A stretch of 63,864 bases of DNA from the NCBI RefSeq assembly GCF_001650715.1, contig NZ_LWQT01000048.1, positions 1 to 63,864 on the forward strand, written 5' to 3'. The notes beneath the pieces were generated by a model that was not told where the DNA came from, did not search any database, and saw only the letters and a program-made list of their open reading frames with translations. The position numbers and the translations under genes were made by a program. The stretch is from Paramagnetospirillum marisnigri (GTDB lineage Bacteria > Pseudomonadota > Alphaproteobacteria > Rhodospirillales > Magnetospirillaceae). Shown one piece after another: positions 1 to 8,804 of the stretch (position 1 is the stretch's first letter; each line of letters opens with the position of its first letter).

Positions 1-73
1 TCTTATGAATCACGCAAACTTGCTCTTGGGAACCCCAAAAAACCGCCCGTAGCTAAAATATGCCAAAGTAGTG

Positions 74-334
74 CTAGAACTCCACGTCGCGCGCGCTCGC
101 CACCAGCCGCTCACCATCGCCCTCATCCTGCGGCAGTGCCAGGAGATGCTCGGCGAAGGACGGGGTTGTCGCTGAATGCCGCTGGGTCAGACGCTCGAAA
201 TCCGCCACCGACAGCACCACCACGGCAGGCTTTCCGTGCCGGGTCACCGTCTGAGGCCGCCCGTGCAAGGCGGCATCCACCACCGCGCTGAAGCTGTTCT
301 TGGCATCCTGCAAGGACCAACGCGGCTCGGGCAT
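74..334 (-). CDS. Phd/YefM-family antitoxin, apparently without an adjacent toxin
   Basis: This 86-residue protein has the N-terminal pattern of Phd/YefM antitoxins: a short strand-helix start (WSLQDAKNSFSAVVDAAL), then a GRPQTVTRHGKPAVVVLS strand pair and a helix (VADFERL). In this family that half dimerises and binds the operator, while the C-terminal tail binds the toxin. The start ATG is preceded by AGGA. Toxin genes of this class normally overlap or directly follow the antitoxin stop. Here the 73 bases left in the window after the stop contain no start codon in a usable position. The toxin is therefore lost, lies beyond the edge, or is encoded elsewhere. Family call good; pairing unknown. 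Confidence 0.8.
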   Translation of the reverse strand: MPEPRWSLQDAKNSFSAVVDAALHGRPQTVTRHGKPAVVVLSVADFERLTQRHSATTPSFAEHLLALPQDEGDGERLVASARDVEF

Positions 335-466
335 GACTGATTCCTGGCCAGTTCAACTAGCCAGAATGTGGAGACCGCTTGCCCGGCTGTCAAGGCATCC
401 CGGCTGTTACCATCGGTTACCGAAATGGAACCGACGAAAAGCCTGCCAAGCGGTATAAATGAGGAC

Positions 467-1192
467 ATGGAACCCAATGCCCATATCCTGGTGGTCGACG
501 ACGACCGCGAAATCCGCGACCTGGTGGCCCGTTTCCTGACGCGGCACGGCTTGCGGGTGAGCACGGCCAAGGACGGAGCAGAGATGCGCCGCCTGCTCGA
601 CGAGCGCCGCATCGACCTGATCGTGCTGGACCTGATGCTGCCGGGCGAGGACGGGCTGAGCCTGACCCGCTCGCTGCGCGCCGCCCGCTCGGCCATTCCC
701 ATCGTCATGCTGACCGCCATGGGCGAGGATACCGACCGCATCGTCGGACTGGAGATGGGAGCCGACGACTATGTGGCCAAGCCGTTCAACCCGCGCGAAT
801 TGCTGGCCCGCATCAAGGCGGTGCTGCGTCGTGCCCAGCCCGGCCCCGAGGATGGCCCCGCCCCACCCCATGGCAGCCGCCTTGGCTTCGACGGCTGGGT
901 CCTGGACCTGGGCACCCGCGACCTGACCTCGCCCGATGGCGTCATGGTGGCGCTGTCGGCGGGGGAATTCAGCCTGTTGCAGGTCTTCGTCGAGCATCCC
1001 CGCCGGGTGCTGTCGCGCGACCAGTTGCTGGACTTCGCGCGCGGCCGCTCGGCGGTGCCCTTCGACCGCAGCATCGACATCCAGGTCAGCCGCCTGCGCC
1101 GCCGCCTGGGCGACGACGCCAAGGACCCGCAATTGATCAAGACGGTGCGGGGCGGCGGCTATCTCTTCACCGCCGAGGTGGACAAGGCATGA
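467..1192 (+). CDS. OmpR/PhoB-family response regulator
   Basis: A 241-residue transcription factor. The receiver domain spans about residues 1-120, with acidic residues DDD at 11-13, phospho-acceptor Asp55 (LIVLDLMLPGEDG), a conserved Thr in MLTAMG and Lys in AKPFNPREL. The C-terminal winged helix has the usual SRDQLLD...RSIDIQVSRLRRRLGDD and IKTVRGGGYLF blocks. It overlaps the downstream histidine kinase by 4 bp, so the two form a two-component pair. The reading frame is open further upstream (an ATG at 425 is possible), but family alignment favours 467, where GAGG sits just before the codon. The signal is unknown. Confidence 0.93.
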   Translation: MEPNAHILVVDDDREIRDLVARFLTRHGLRVSTAKDGAEMRRLLDERRIDLIVLDLMLPGEDGLSLTRSLRAARSAIPIVMLTAMGEDTDRIVGLEMGADDYVAKPFNPRELLARIKAVLRRAQPGPEDGPAPPHGSRLGFDGWVLDLGTRDLTSPDGVMVALSAGEFSLLQVFVEHPRRVLSRDQLLDFARGRSAVPFDRSIDIQVSRLRRRLGDDAKDPQLIKTVRGGGYLFTAEVDKA

Positions 1193-2583
1193 GCATGCGA
1201 GTCATCCCCGACAGCGTGCTGGGCCGCACCGCCCTGGTGCTGGTGGCGGCCTTGCTGCTGTCGGCTGCGGCGGCCATGGGCCTGTTCGCCGCCCAGCGCC
1301 AGGAGGCGCTGACCAATATCGGCGGGCGCAACGCCGCCGAGCGGGTGGGCGGCATGATCGCCCTGATGGAACAGACCCCGCCCGAGTCCCGTCACGCCAC
1401 CCTGCACAACCTGGAAACCCCGCGCTTCCGGGTGGGCTGGGGCATCGCCCCCATCGTGGTCGATGACGAGACCATTGGGCTGGCCGCCTATGTCCGTTCG
1501 GTGCTGGAAAAGGGGCTGGAGGGCCGCGAGATCCGCATCTCCACCCAACCCGCCCCGCCCGGCGGCCCCAATACCGGCCTGCGTGGTGGCGGGCGGGGTG
1601 GCGGTGGAGGCGGCGGCCATATGGGGGGCGGCGGGTTTCATCCTCCGGCTCCGGCATTGCGCATCGCGGTGCGCCTGAATGACGGCAGCTGGCTCAACGT
1701 GCTGGCCCCGTTCGAGTTCGGCGATTCGCTGTGGCGGCCGCGTTTCGTGCTGCCCCTGCTGCTGGCGCTGGTGCTGGTCACCGCCGCCGCGCTGTGGGCG
1801 GTGCGCAAGGCCACCCTTCCCTTCGCCGCCTTCGCCGCCGCCGCCGAGCGCCTGGGCGTCGACGTGGCGGCTCCGCCGCTGAAGGAGGACGGCCCGCGCG
1901 AGGTGCGCCAGGCCGCCCAGGCCTTCAATATCATGCAAGGCCGCATCGCCCGCATGGTGCAGGACCGGACCCAGATGCTGGCCGCCATCAGCCACGACCT
2001 CAAGACCCCCATCACCCGCCTGCGGCTGCGCGCTGAATTCATGGAGGACGATGAGCAGCGCACCAAGATGCTGGCCGATCTGGAGGAGATGGAGGCCATG
2101 ATCGCCGCCACCCTGGCCTTCGCCCGCGACGACGCCACCAGCGAGCCCCGCATCCGCCTCGACCTTGCCGCCATGGTCCAGGGCATGGCCGACGACCTGG
2201 AGGATCTGGGCACACGCTGCACCTATGACGGCCCCTCCTCGCTGGTGATCGAAGCCCGCCCGGCGGCGCTGAAGCGGGCCTTGGGCAATCTGGTGGACAA
2301 CGCCATCAAATACGGCGGCTGCGCCCGCCTCGCCCTGACCCGGGGAGGAGGCGAGATCACCCTGACCATCAATGATGACGGCCCTGGCATCCCCGAGGCG
2401 GATTTCGAACGGGTCTTCGCCCCCTTCGTACGCCTGGAGGCCTCGCGCTCGCGCGATACCGGCGGGTCCGGCCTCGGCCTGGCGGTGGCCCGCGCCGCCA
2501 TCCGCGCCCATGGCGGCGATATCCGCCTCGCCAACCGCCCCGAGGGCGGCCTCAGGGTCACGGTGAGCCTGCCCATCTCCTGA
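1189..2583 (+). CDS. Sensor histidine kinase, EnvZ-like, with a Gly/His-rich periplasmic loop
   Basis: A 464-residue inner-membrane kinase, translationally coupled (ATGA) to the response regulator. TM1 is at about residues 8-30 and TM2 at about 180-205, followed by HAMP. The HisKA box AAISHDLKTPITRLRLR has His269 as the phosphorylation site. N, G1 and G2 boxes of the ATPase follow (NLVDNAIKYG, DDGPGIP, GGSGLGLAV). The periplasmic part contains a run of Gly broken by His (about residues 128-150: RGGGRGGGGGGGHMGGGGFH), unusual for a sensor domain and possibly metal-binding or just a flexible linker. EnvZ/CpxA-type architecture; ligand unknown. Confidence 0.93.
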   Translation: MSMRVIPDSVLGRTALVLVAALLLSAAAAMGLFAAQRQEALTNIGGRNAAERVGGMIALMEQTPPESRHATLHNLETPRFRVGWGIAPIVVDDETIGLAAYVRSVLEKGLEGREIRISTQPAPPGGPNTGLRGGGRGGGGGGGHMGGGGFHPPAPALRIAVRLNDGSWLNVLAPFEFGDSLWRPRFVLPLLLALVLVTAAALWAVRKATLPFAAFAAAAERLGVDVAAPPLKEDGPREVRQAAQAFNIMQGRIARMVQDRTQMLAAISHDLKTPITRLRLRAEFMEDDEQRTKMLADLEEMEAMIAATLAFARDDATSEPRIRLDLAAMVQGMADDLEDLGTRCTYDGPSSLVIEARPAALKRALGNLVDNAIKYGGCARLALTRGGGEITLTINDDGPGIPEADFERVFAPFVRLEASRSRDTGGSGLGLAVARAAIRAHGGDIRLANRPEGGLRVTVSLPIS

Positions 2584-2637
2584 CCCCATCCTTTTCTCGG
2601 GCTTGCCGCACCCGGCGGCCTCGGGCAAGGTTGTGGT

Positions 2638-3555
2638 ATGACCACTTCACTTTCCGCCGCCGAGACGAAGAAGGGCGTCATCTTCGCCCTGGCCGCCTAT
2701 GGCAGTTGGGGGCTGTTTCCCGCCTTCTGGCGGCTGATGGCGGAACTGCCGCCGCCCGAGGTTCTGGCCTATCGCGTGGTTTGGACCCTGGTGATGGTCT
2801 TGGTTCTGGTGGGGCTTGACCGCCGCTGGGGCGAGGTCCTGACACTGTTGGGCAAGCGCCGCCAGGTGCTGATCCTGGCCGCCTCCACCTTATGCATCAG
2901 CACCAACTGGCTGGTGTTCATCTGGGTGGTGGGAAGTGGCAATGTGCTGGAAGCCAGCATGGGCTATTTCCTCAACCCACTGGTCAATGTGGGCCTGGGC
3001 GTCCTGGTGCTGGGCGAGCGGCTGCGGAAGATGCAGTGGCTGGCGGTCGCCATCGCCGCCGCCGGGATCGTCCATCTCAGCCTCAGTACCGGCACGCCGC
3101 CCTGGGCGGCGCTGTTCCTGGCCGCCACCTTCGGCGTCTATGGGCTGCTGCGCAAGATACTGCCGGTGGCGCCGCTCACCGGGCTGGCGGTGGAAACCGC
3201 GCTGATGCTGCCCTTCGCCCTGGCCTATCTCGGCTGGCGCCTGGCCGAGGGTGCGCCGTTCATGGGCGGCAGCTGGCCCCTGGCGACGGCCTTGCTGGCC
3301 TGCGGCCCGGTTACCGCCCTGCCGCTGCTCTGGTTCGCGGCGGCCGCGTCGCGCATGCGCTATTCCACCCTGGGCTTCTTCCAGTATCTGGCGCCCACCG
3401 GTCATTTCCTGCTGGCGGTGCTGGCCTATGGCGAAAACGCCGAGGCCGCCCGGATGCTGGCTTTCGCCGGCATCTGGACGGCCATCGCGCTGTATTCGGC
3501 CGATAGCTGGGCCTTCGCTAGACGAAATAGGTCCGAAGCGGGGCGAAGCCGTTGA
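2638..3555 (+). CDS. rarD: RarD protein, EamA/DMT-family transporter
   Basis: A 305-residue protein with about ten hydrophobic segments and the RarD hallmarks: GVIFALAAYGSWGLFPAFWRL at the N-terminus, ISTNWLVFIWVVGSGNVLEASMG, YFLNPLVNVGLGVLVLGERL, and RYSTLGFFQYLAPT near the end. The family belongs to the drug/metabolite transporter superfamily; RarD substrates are not well defined. The last 38 bp overlap the 3' end of the convergent ornithine decarboxylase gene, so the C-terminal tail (RNRSEAGRSR) is encoded opposite the decarboxylase stop region and may be a recent extension. Confidence 0.9.
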   Translation: MTTSLSAAETKKGVIFALAAYGSWGLFPAFWRLMAELPPPEVLAYRVVWTLVMVLVLVGLDRRWGEVLTLLGKRRQVLILAASTLCISTNWLVFIWVVGSGNVLEASMGYFLNPLVNVGLGVLVLGERLRKMQWLAVAIAAAGIVHLSLSTGTPPWAALFLAATFGVYGLLRKILPVAPLTGLAVETALMLPFALAYLGWRLAEGAPFMGGSWPLATALLACGPVTALPLLWFAAAASRMRYSTLGFFQYLAPTGHFLLAVLAYGENAEAARMLAFAGIWTAIALYSADSWAFARRNRSEAGRSR

Positions 3556-4648
3556 AGTTCACCGCCGAATAGCTGCTGGTATAGGCGCCGGTGGAGAGAA
3601 TGCGCACCTTGTCGCCCACCTTGAGCGACAACGGCATGCGATAGCCGCACTTCTCGTAGAGGATGTCGGCGGAATCGCAGGTGGGACCCGCCAGGGCGAC
3701 GGGGCCGGTCTCGTCGTTCTCGTAGGGGGTCTCGATGCGGTACTTGATGGCCTCGTCCATGGTCTCGGCAAGGCCGCCGAACTTGCCCACGTCGAGATAG
3801 ACCCAGCGCACATCCTCGTCGTAGCTCTTGCGGCTGATCAGCACCACCTCGGCCTCCAGCACGCCGGAATTGCCGACCATGGAGCGGCCCGGCTCGATGA
3901 TCATGGTGGGCAGGTTGTTGCCGAAATGCTTGGTCATGGCGTGCATGATGGCGTCGGCATAGCGGTCCATGCCGGGAATGTCGGTGCGGTATTTGGTGGG
4001 CAGGCCGCCGCCCAGATTGATCATGCGCAGCTCGATCCCGCTGGCGGCCAGCTCGGTGAACAGCATGGCGGTCTTGCCCACCGCGATATCCCACTGGGAC
4101 AGGTCGGTCTGCTGGCTGCCCACATGGAACGAGATGCCATAGGGGTCGAGGCCCAGTTCACGGGCGCGCACCAGCAGGTCGCGGGCCATGTCGACCTCGC
4201 AGCCGAACTTGCGCGACAGCGGCCATTCGGCGCCGTCGCAGGTCATCAGGATGCGGCAGAACACCCGGGCGCCGGGGGCGGATTCGGCCAGCTTCTCCAG
4301 CTCGGCCTCGGAATCGAAGGCGAACAGGCTGACGCCCTTGGCATGGGCATAGGCGATGTCGCGCTGCTTCTTGATGGTATTGCCGAAGGAGATGCGCTCG
4401 GGCGCCGCCCCGGCGGCCAGGCAGAGATCAATCTCGCCCGGGCTGGCCACGTCGAAATTGGAACCCAGCCCGGTCAGCAGCGCCACGATCTCGGGCGCCG
4501 GATTGGCCTTGACGGCATAGAAGACCTCGGCCACCGGCAGCCAGTGGCGGATATCCTCGTAATTCTGTCGGACGACATCGAGGTCGACCACCAGGCAGGG
4601 GGTGGCGGGCTGAACCTCTTCCAGGAAACGGGCAATCTTGGCGGTCAT
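3518..4648 (-). CDS. odc: Ornithine (or lysine/ornithine) decarboxylase, alanine-racemase fold
   Basis: A 376-residue PLP enzyme of the eukaryote-type fold III ODC group, making putrescine (or cadaverine) for polyamine synthesis. Visible landmarks are FYAVKANPAPE (PLP Schiff-base Lys), SFHVGSQQ, the phosphate-binding NLGGGLP, EPGRSMV, and the C-terminal GPTCDSADILYE with the catalytic Cys and Asp, ending in YTSSYSAVNFNGF. The start at 4648 is chosen because GGAG lies 6 bases upstream and the protein begins like its relatives. The frame is open further upstream but that part is leader. Expression is probably controlled by the long structured leader and small ORF described separately. Substrate preference between Orn and Lys cannot be settled by eye. 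Confidence 0.93.
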   Translation of the reverse strand: MTAKIARFLEEVQPATPCLVVDLDVVRQNYEDIRHWLPVAEVFYAVKANPAPEIVALLTGLGSNFDVASPGEIDLCLAAGAAPERISFGNTIKKQRDIAYAHAKGVSLFAFDSEAELEKLAESAPGARVFCRILMTCDGAEWPLSRKFGCEVDMARDLLVRARELGLDPYGISFHVGSQQTDLSQWDIAVGKTAMLFTELAASGIELRMINLGGGLPTKYRTDIPGMDRYADAIMHAMTKHFGNNLPTMIIEPGRSMVGNSGVLEAEVVLISRKSYDEDVRWVYLDVGKFGGLAETMDEAIKYRIETPYENDETGPVALAGPTCDSADILYEKCGYRMPLSLKVGDKVRILSTGAYTSSYSAVNFNGFAPLRTYFV

Positions 4649-5014
4649 GGGGGTACTCCAAACGGACCGGATGGTCTTTCGGCTTGCGGCCGGATAGGCG
4701 GTGACGGCCCCGTCCCATTCCCTCGGCGAGGGGACAGGCGGTCCATCGGTGACGACACATCGGGGGGTGTCGTCAGGCCCGTTTGAGCGTACTTCGGACG
4801 TCGGACCACAGCAGGGCCCAGCCCAGCCGAGGAACGGGTTCCGAATAATGCGAAGACAAGGAATCGGACGCCGCCAAAGCGTGCCGGGCAATCGAGTTCA
4901 TAAGATTTCCTCCAAGCACCGGGGGCTTTCACCCCGCCTGCACCCGGAAGACGCCTTTGACGTCGTTGCCTGACCGATATGGTCAGAGGCACGTGCGCTG
5001 TACGTCTGTCCTGA
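4649..5014 (-). ncRNA. Long structured 5' leader of the ornithine decarboxylase mRNA (speF-motif candidate)
   Basis: About 365 nt separate a plausible promoter from the decarboxylase start, and the stretch is full of paired elements. A hairpin lies at 4968-4990 (GCCTGACC/GGTCAGAGGC), and a GGGG/CCCC hairpin at 4921-4935. A perfect 9-bp stem (4750-4758 with 4767-4775) starts exactly on the stop codon of the leader ORF. A CCCTC/GAGGG hairpin and a long-range GGACCG/CGGTCC pairing close the region before the decarboxylase ribosome-binding site. An alphaproteobacterial RNA motif named speF is known upstream of ornithine decarboxylase genes. Position and gene match that motif, but I cannot align its consensus here. 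Confidence 0.5.
4773..4901 (-). CDS. 42-residue leader ORF upstream of ornithine decarboxylase
   Basis: The ATG at 4901 is preceded by a strong Shine-Dalgarno sequence, GGAGG, with 7-base spacing (4909-4913), better than that of the decarboxylase itself. The product begins MNSIARHALAASDSLSS and ends WALLWSDVRSTLKRA. It has no recognisable domain. The TGA stop forms the first three bases of a perfect 9-bp hairpin, and the ORF ends 124 nt before the decarboxylase start on the same strand. That layout is typical of a regulatory leader peptide: ribosome position at its end would decide whether the hairpin forms. In enterobacteria an ornithine-sensing arrest peptide controls speF; this peptide does not resemble that one. 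Function is inferred. Confidence 0.6.
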   Translation of the reverse strand: MNSIARHALAASDSLSSHYSEPVPRLGWALLWSDVRSTLKRA

Positions 5015-5020
5015 GGCCGC

Positions 5021-5048
5021 TATATACGCGGTTTTCACCGGATGAAAA
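5021..5048 (-). promoter_or_regulatory. Candidate promoter for the decarboxylase leader
   Basis: On the minus strand TTTTCA (5043-5048) and TATATA (5021-5026) are separated by 16 bp. The predicted start near 5014 would give a leader of about 365 nt containing the small ORF. The match to a sigma-70 consensus is moderate. Confidence 0.35.
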
Positions 5049-5254
5049 GCGGAAATCTCGTCACGGGAAAATTTTGTGCCCGCCCCGGAACTCGTCCGCG
5101 CCAGGAGCCATCCCGGCCGCGGAAAACCCATCAAATGACGCAAACGCCTTAGGATTGAATATATAGAAGCGATGGCCAACCTCGCAAGTCAGGCGCCATT
5201 TCACTATAGTGCGGCACGAAATATCGGCAAATAATCATAGCAATTTGATTGGGT

Positions 5255-7078
5255 ATGAAACCGAACTTCGCCACGACATGGACACGCAGCAGGCTCGAAA
5301 TGCGGCTGATCGCCGTAATTCTTGGCTGCATGCTATTGCCGACTGTTGTGCTGGGATGGATTGCCTATGACGCCGTCACCGCCAGCATCACCAACGAACG
5401 GACTCATATCGTCGGCGCGGTGGCGTCGTCGAAACGGGATCAACTGGTCACCTTGCTGCACCGCACGCGGACCCGGGCCGAAAGCTTTCTGGCCGATGTG
5501 GGCGCCCGCTGCGATGCGCCGAACCGGGCCGACCGGGCCCGCTGCATATCGGATTCGCTGAAGCTGTTCATCCGCAGTGAACAGGCGGTGGGCGCGGTGC
5601 TTCACATGCCGCAGTTCGACGTGGAGTTCAGCCAGGGCGCCGCCCCGGTTCCGCTTGCCGCCCTACCGACGCCAATGCCGAACCAGATCGCGTTCATGCT
5701 GCCGACGCCCGAGGGGCAGCCGCGCCAATACGTGGTCAAGGCCCAATACAAGTCCGATGAATCGGCCATCGCCATCACCTTTCCCGCCAGCATTCTGCAG
5801 CCGGTCTTTTCCGGCCATCCCGACCTGGGCAGCGCGGGCGAGACCTTCCTGGCCGATGACCAGGGATTGTTCTTCACCCAGGCCCGCTATCCGTCGACAC
5901 AGGGACACGGAGACCACCCCATCTCCGCCCGCCCCATGCGGGAATGCCTGGCGGGGCGCAGCAGCGAAACCCTGGACCTTGACTATCGCGACGTCCCCAT
6001 TATTCACGGCTATCGCCTGGTCCCAGAAGTGGGCGGCGGTTGCATCATGGCCCATGCCGACCAGGCGGAAGCCTTCGCGGCACTGACAGAGCTGCATATC
6101 CGGTTGGCGAGTGTCGCCGCCGCGCTGCTGATCCTGGCCGCCCTGGCCGCCATGCGCATCGCCCGTTCCATCATCCGTCCGGTGACGGAATTGACCCAGG
6201 CCACCCGGGACTTCACCCTGGGCCGCGCATCCAGGCCCATCAACACCTCCGCCCCGGGCGAGTTGGGGGAGTTGGCCCGAGCCTTCGCCTCCATGCGCAT
6301 TGCCGTCAGCGAGGGGAACCGCATCCTGCGGGCCTCGGTGCGCGAGGCCGAGGTGGCGAACCGCGCCAAGAGCGAGTTCCTGGCCAATATGAGCCATGAG
6401 CTGCGCACACCGCTCAACGCCATCATCGGTTTTTCCGAGGTGCTGCGCACCGGCATCATCGCGCCGGTCACCGGCAAGGTGAAGGATTACTGCGACGACA
6501 TCCACACCGCCGGTCAGCATCTGCTGGCCATCGTCAACGATATCCTGGATATCGCCAAGATCGAGGCCGGGCATGTGGAATTGGAGCTTGAGCCGGTGGA
6601 CATGGCCGATCTGGCCAAGAGCTGTCTGGCCATGATGAGCGCACGGGCCGAAGCGGCCGGGGTCAGCTTGCATCACGCGGGTCTGAGCGGCTTGCCGACG
6701 CTGCTGGCCGATCGCACCCGCCTGATGCAGATCCTGGTCAATCTGGTGGGAAATGCCGTCAAGTTCACCCCATCGGGCGGCAAGGTCACCCTTGCCGCCG
6801 TCCACGACCACGAAGTACTGCGCCTGACGGTCAGCGATACCGGCATCGGCATCCCGGCCGAGCATATCGACCGTATCACCGAGCCCTTCTATCAGGTGGA
6901 ATCCTCCTCCAGCCGCAATCACGGCGGTACCGGACTGGGCCTGGCCCTGGTGCGCGAGATGGTGGACATGCATGACGGCCGCCTGCACATCGAAAGCGAA
7001 GTGGGCCGGGGAACCTCCGTCACCGTCACCCTGCCCTGGCGGACCGACGACACCCCCATGGCCCTGACCGGAAGCTGA
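5255..7078 (+). CDS. Membrane sensor histidine kinase (extracytoplasmic sensor-HAMP-HisKA-HATPase)
   Basis: A 607-residue orphan kinase. TM1 is at about residues 16-38 and TM2 at about 285-307, enclosing a roughly 250-residue periplasmic sensor region that looks like a Cache-type fold. It is followed by a HAMP segment ([17 protein letters not shown]), a coiled linker, HisKA ([20 protein letters not shown]) and an ATPase domain with [16 protein letters not shown] and [10 protein letters not shown]. No response regulator lies beside it, so its partner is elsewhere. The frame also has a TTG at 5249; ATG 5255 is preferred. About 350 bp between this gene and the divergent decarboxylase leader ORF hold only the leader's promoter region. 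Confidence 0.92.
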   Translation: MKPNFATTWTRSRLEMRLIAVILGCMLLPTVVLGWIAYDAVTASITNERTHIVGAVASSKRDQLVTLLHRTRTRAESFLADVGARCDAPNRADRARCISDSLKLFIRSEQAVGAVLHMPQFDVEFSQGAAPVPLAALPTPMPNQIAFMLPTPEGQPRQYVVKAQYKSDESAIAITFPASILQPVFSGHPDLGSAGETFLADDQGLFFTQARYPSTQGHGDHPISARPMRECLAGRSSETLDLDYRDVPIIHGYRLVPEVGGGCIMAHADQAEAFAALTELHIRLASVAAALLILAALAAMRIARSIIRPVTELTQATRDFTLGRASRPINTSAPGELGELARAFASMRIAVSEGNRILRASVREAEVANRAKSEFLANMSHELRTPLNAIIGFSEVLRTGIIAPVTGKVKDYCDDIHTAGQHLLAIVNDILDIAKIEAGHVELELEPVDMADLAKSCLAMMSARAEAAGVSLHHAGLSGLPTLLADRTRLMQILVNLVGNAVKFTPSGGKVTLAAVHDHEVLRLTVSDTGIGIPAEHIDRITEPFYQVESSSSRNHGGTGLGLALVREMVDMHDGRLHIESEVGRGTSVTVTLPWRTDDTPMALTGS

Positions 7079-7085
7079 CGGCGCG

Positions 7086-7114
7086 TTGACAGGCCGAGTC
7101 CTGGCCCATAGTGT
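7086..7114 (+). promoter_or_regulatory. Candidate sigma-70 promoter for nadE-gltX
   Basis: A perfect TTGACA (7086-7091) is followed after 17 bp by TAGTGT (7109-7114), a weak -10. It lies 35 bp upstream of the nadE start in the short gap after the kinase gene. Confidence 0.45.
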
Positions 7115-7148
7115 GCATATATCAGCGGCAAACTCTGGCTTTTGTCTC

Positions 7149-8804
7149 ATGTCCGACACACTTTCCATCGCGCTTGCACAGATCAACCCCGTGGTGGGCG
7201 ACGTGGCGGGCAATGCCCGCCTGATTCGCGACGCCCGCGCCAAGGCCGCCGAGATGGGGGCCGATCTGGTGGTCTTCGGCGAATTGTGCGTCTGCGGCTA
7301 TCCGCCCGAGGATCTGGTCCTGAAGGGGGCCTTTCTCGACGCCTGCGAGGAGGTGGTGCACCAGTTGGCGGCCGAGACCGTCACCGGCCCGGCCATGCTG
7401 ATCGGTTCCCCCTGGCGCATGACCGACCGCACCCATAATGCCGCCCTGCTGCTGGACCATGGCCGCGTCGCCGCCACCCGGCTGAAGCACCATCTGCCCA
7501 ATTACGGCGTGTTCGACGAAGCCCGCGTCTTCACCCCCGGCCCCTCGCCGGGTCCCATCTCGTTCCGGGGCGTACGCCTGGGCGTGCTGATCTGCGAGGA
7601 CATGTGGTTCGCCGACGTCGCCGAGACCCTGGGCGAGAGCGGCGCCGAAATCCTGGTGGTGCCCAACGGCTCGCCCTTCGAGGCCGACAAGGCGGGCATC
7701 CGCCAGGAGCACGCCCGCAACCGCGTCGCCGAAACCGGCCTGCCGCTGATCTACGTGAATCAGGTGGGCGGCCAGGACGAACTGGTGTTCGACGGCGCCT
7801 CCTTCGTGGTCAATACCAAGGGCGAGGTGGTCTGCGATCTGGCGCCCTGGGCCTCCGAGGTGGTTCTGACCCGCTGGACCCGCGAGGCCGATGGCTGGAA
7901 TTGCGAAGGCCCCCGTGCCAAGCCGGTGTCGCGGCTGGAAGGCATCTATCAGGCCATGGTGGTGGGCCTGCGCGACTATGTGACCAAGAACCGCTTCCCC
8001 GGCGTGGTGCTGGGCCTGTCGGGCGGCATCGACAGCGCCATCTGCGCCGCCGTGGCGGTGGACGCGCTGGGCGCCGACAAGGTGTGGTGCGTCATGATGC
8101 CCTCGCCCTATACCTCCACCGAAAGCCTGGAGGACGCCGCCGCCATCGCCCGCCTGCTGAACGTGCGCCTGGACACCGTCACTATCGGCCCGGCCATGGC
8201 CGCCTTCGACACCATGCTGGCGCCGCTGTTCGCGGGACGCGAGGCCGACATCACGGAAGAGAACCTGCAGTCGCGCGCGCGCGGCATGACCCTGATGGGT
8301 ATTTCCAACAAATACGGCCCCATGGTGCTGTCCACCGGCAACAAGAGCGAGATGAGCTGCGGCTACGCCACGCTGTACGGCGATATGTGCGGCGGCTATG
8401 CGGTGCTGAAGGACGTCTACAAGACCACCGTCTTCGCCCTGTCGTCCTGGCGCAACCATCACCGCCCGCCGGGCTGCCTCGGCCCCGAGGGAATGGTGAT
8501 GCCCGATCGCGTCATCACCAAGCCGCCTTCGGCCGAACTCAAGCCCAACCAGACCGACCAGGACACCCTGCCGCCCTATGACGAGCTCGACGGCATCCTG
8601 GAATGCCTGATCGAGGGCGAGATGAGCGTGCCGGAAGTGGTGGCCAAGGGCTTCGACGACGCGGTGGTGCGCCGGGTCTGGCGCATGCTGGACCGCGCCG
8701 AATACAAGCGCCGCCAGGCCCCGCCCGGCGTCAAGGTCTCGTCGCGGTCCTTCGGCCGCGAGCGCCGCTATCCCATCACCAACGCCTTCACCTCGATCAT
8801 ATGA
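7149..8804 (+). CDS. nadE: Glutamine-dependent NAD+ synthetase
   Basis: A 551-residue two-domain enzyme that amidates nicotinic acid adenine dinucleotide to NAD+, the last step of NAD biosynthesis. The N-terminal nitrilase-like glutaminase domain shows the Glu-Lys-Cys triad ([34 protein letters not shown]). The C-terminal synthetase domain has the ATP-pyrophosphatase loop [20 protein letters not shown] and the STGNKSE block. Translation starts at ATG 7149 ([18 protein letters not shown]), matching the family. The last codon overlaps the gltX start by 4 bp. Length is typical of alphaproteobacterial NadE. Confidence 0.96.
   Translation: MSDTLSIALAQINPVVGDVAGNARLIRDARAKAAEMGADLVVFGELCVCGYPPEDLVLKGAFLDACEEVVHQLAAETVTGPAMLIGSPWRMTDRTHNAALLLDHGRVAATRLKHHLPNYGVFDEARVFTPGPSPGPISFRGVRLGVLICEDMWFADVAETLGESGAEILVVPNGSPFEADKAGIRQEHARNRVAETGLPLIYVNQVGGQDELVFDGASFVVNTKGEVVCDLAPWASEVVLTRWTREADGWNCEGPRAKPVSRLEGIYQAMVVGLRDYVTKNRFPGVVLGLSGGIDSAICAAVAVDALGADKVWCVMMPSPYTSTESLEDAAAIARLLNVRLDTVTIGPAMAAFDTMLAPLFAGREADITEENLQSRARGMTLMGISNKYGPMVLSTGNKSEMSCGYATLYGDMCGGYAVLKDVYKTTVFALSSWRNHHRPPGCLGPEGMVMPDRVITKPPSAELKPNQTDQDTLPPYDELDGILECLIEGEMSVPEVVAKGFDDAVVRRVWRMLDRAEYKRRQAPPGVKVSSRSFGRERRYPITNAFTSII

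Noticed and set aside
1159-2628. A 489-codon minus-strand open frame opposite the sensor kinase
   Set aside because: Gly/His/Gln-rich antisense shadow of a clear histidine kinase gene.
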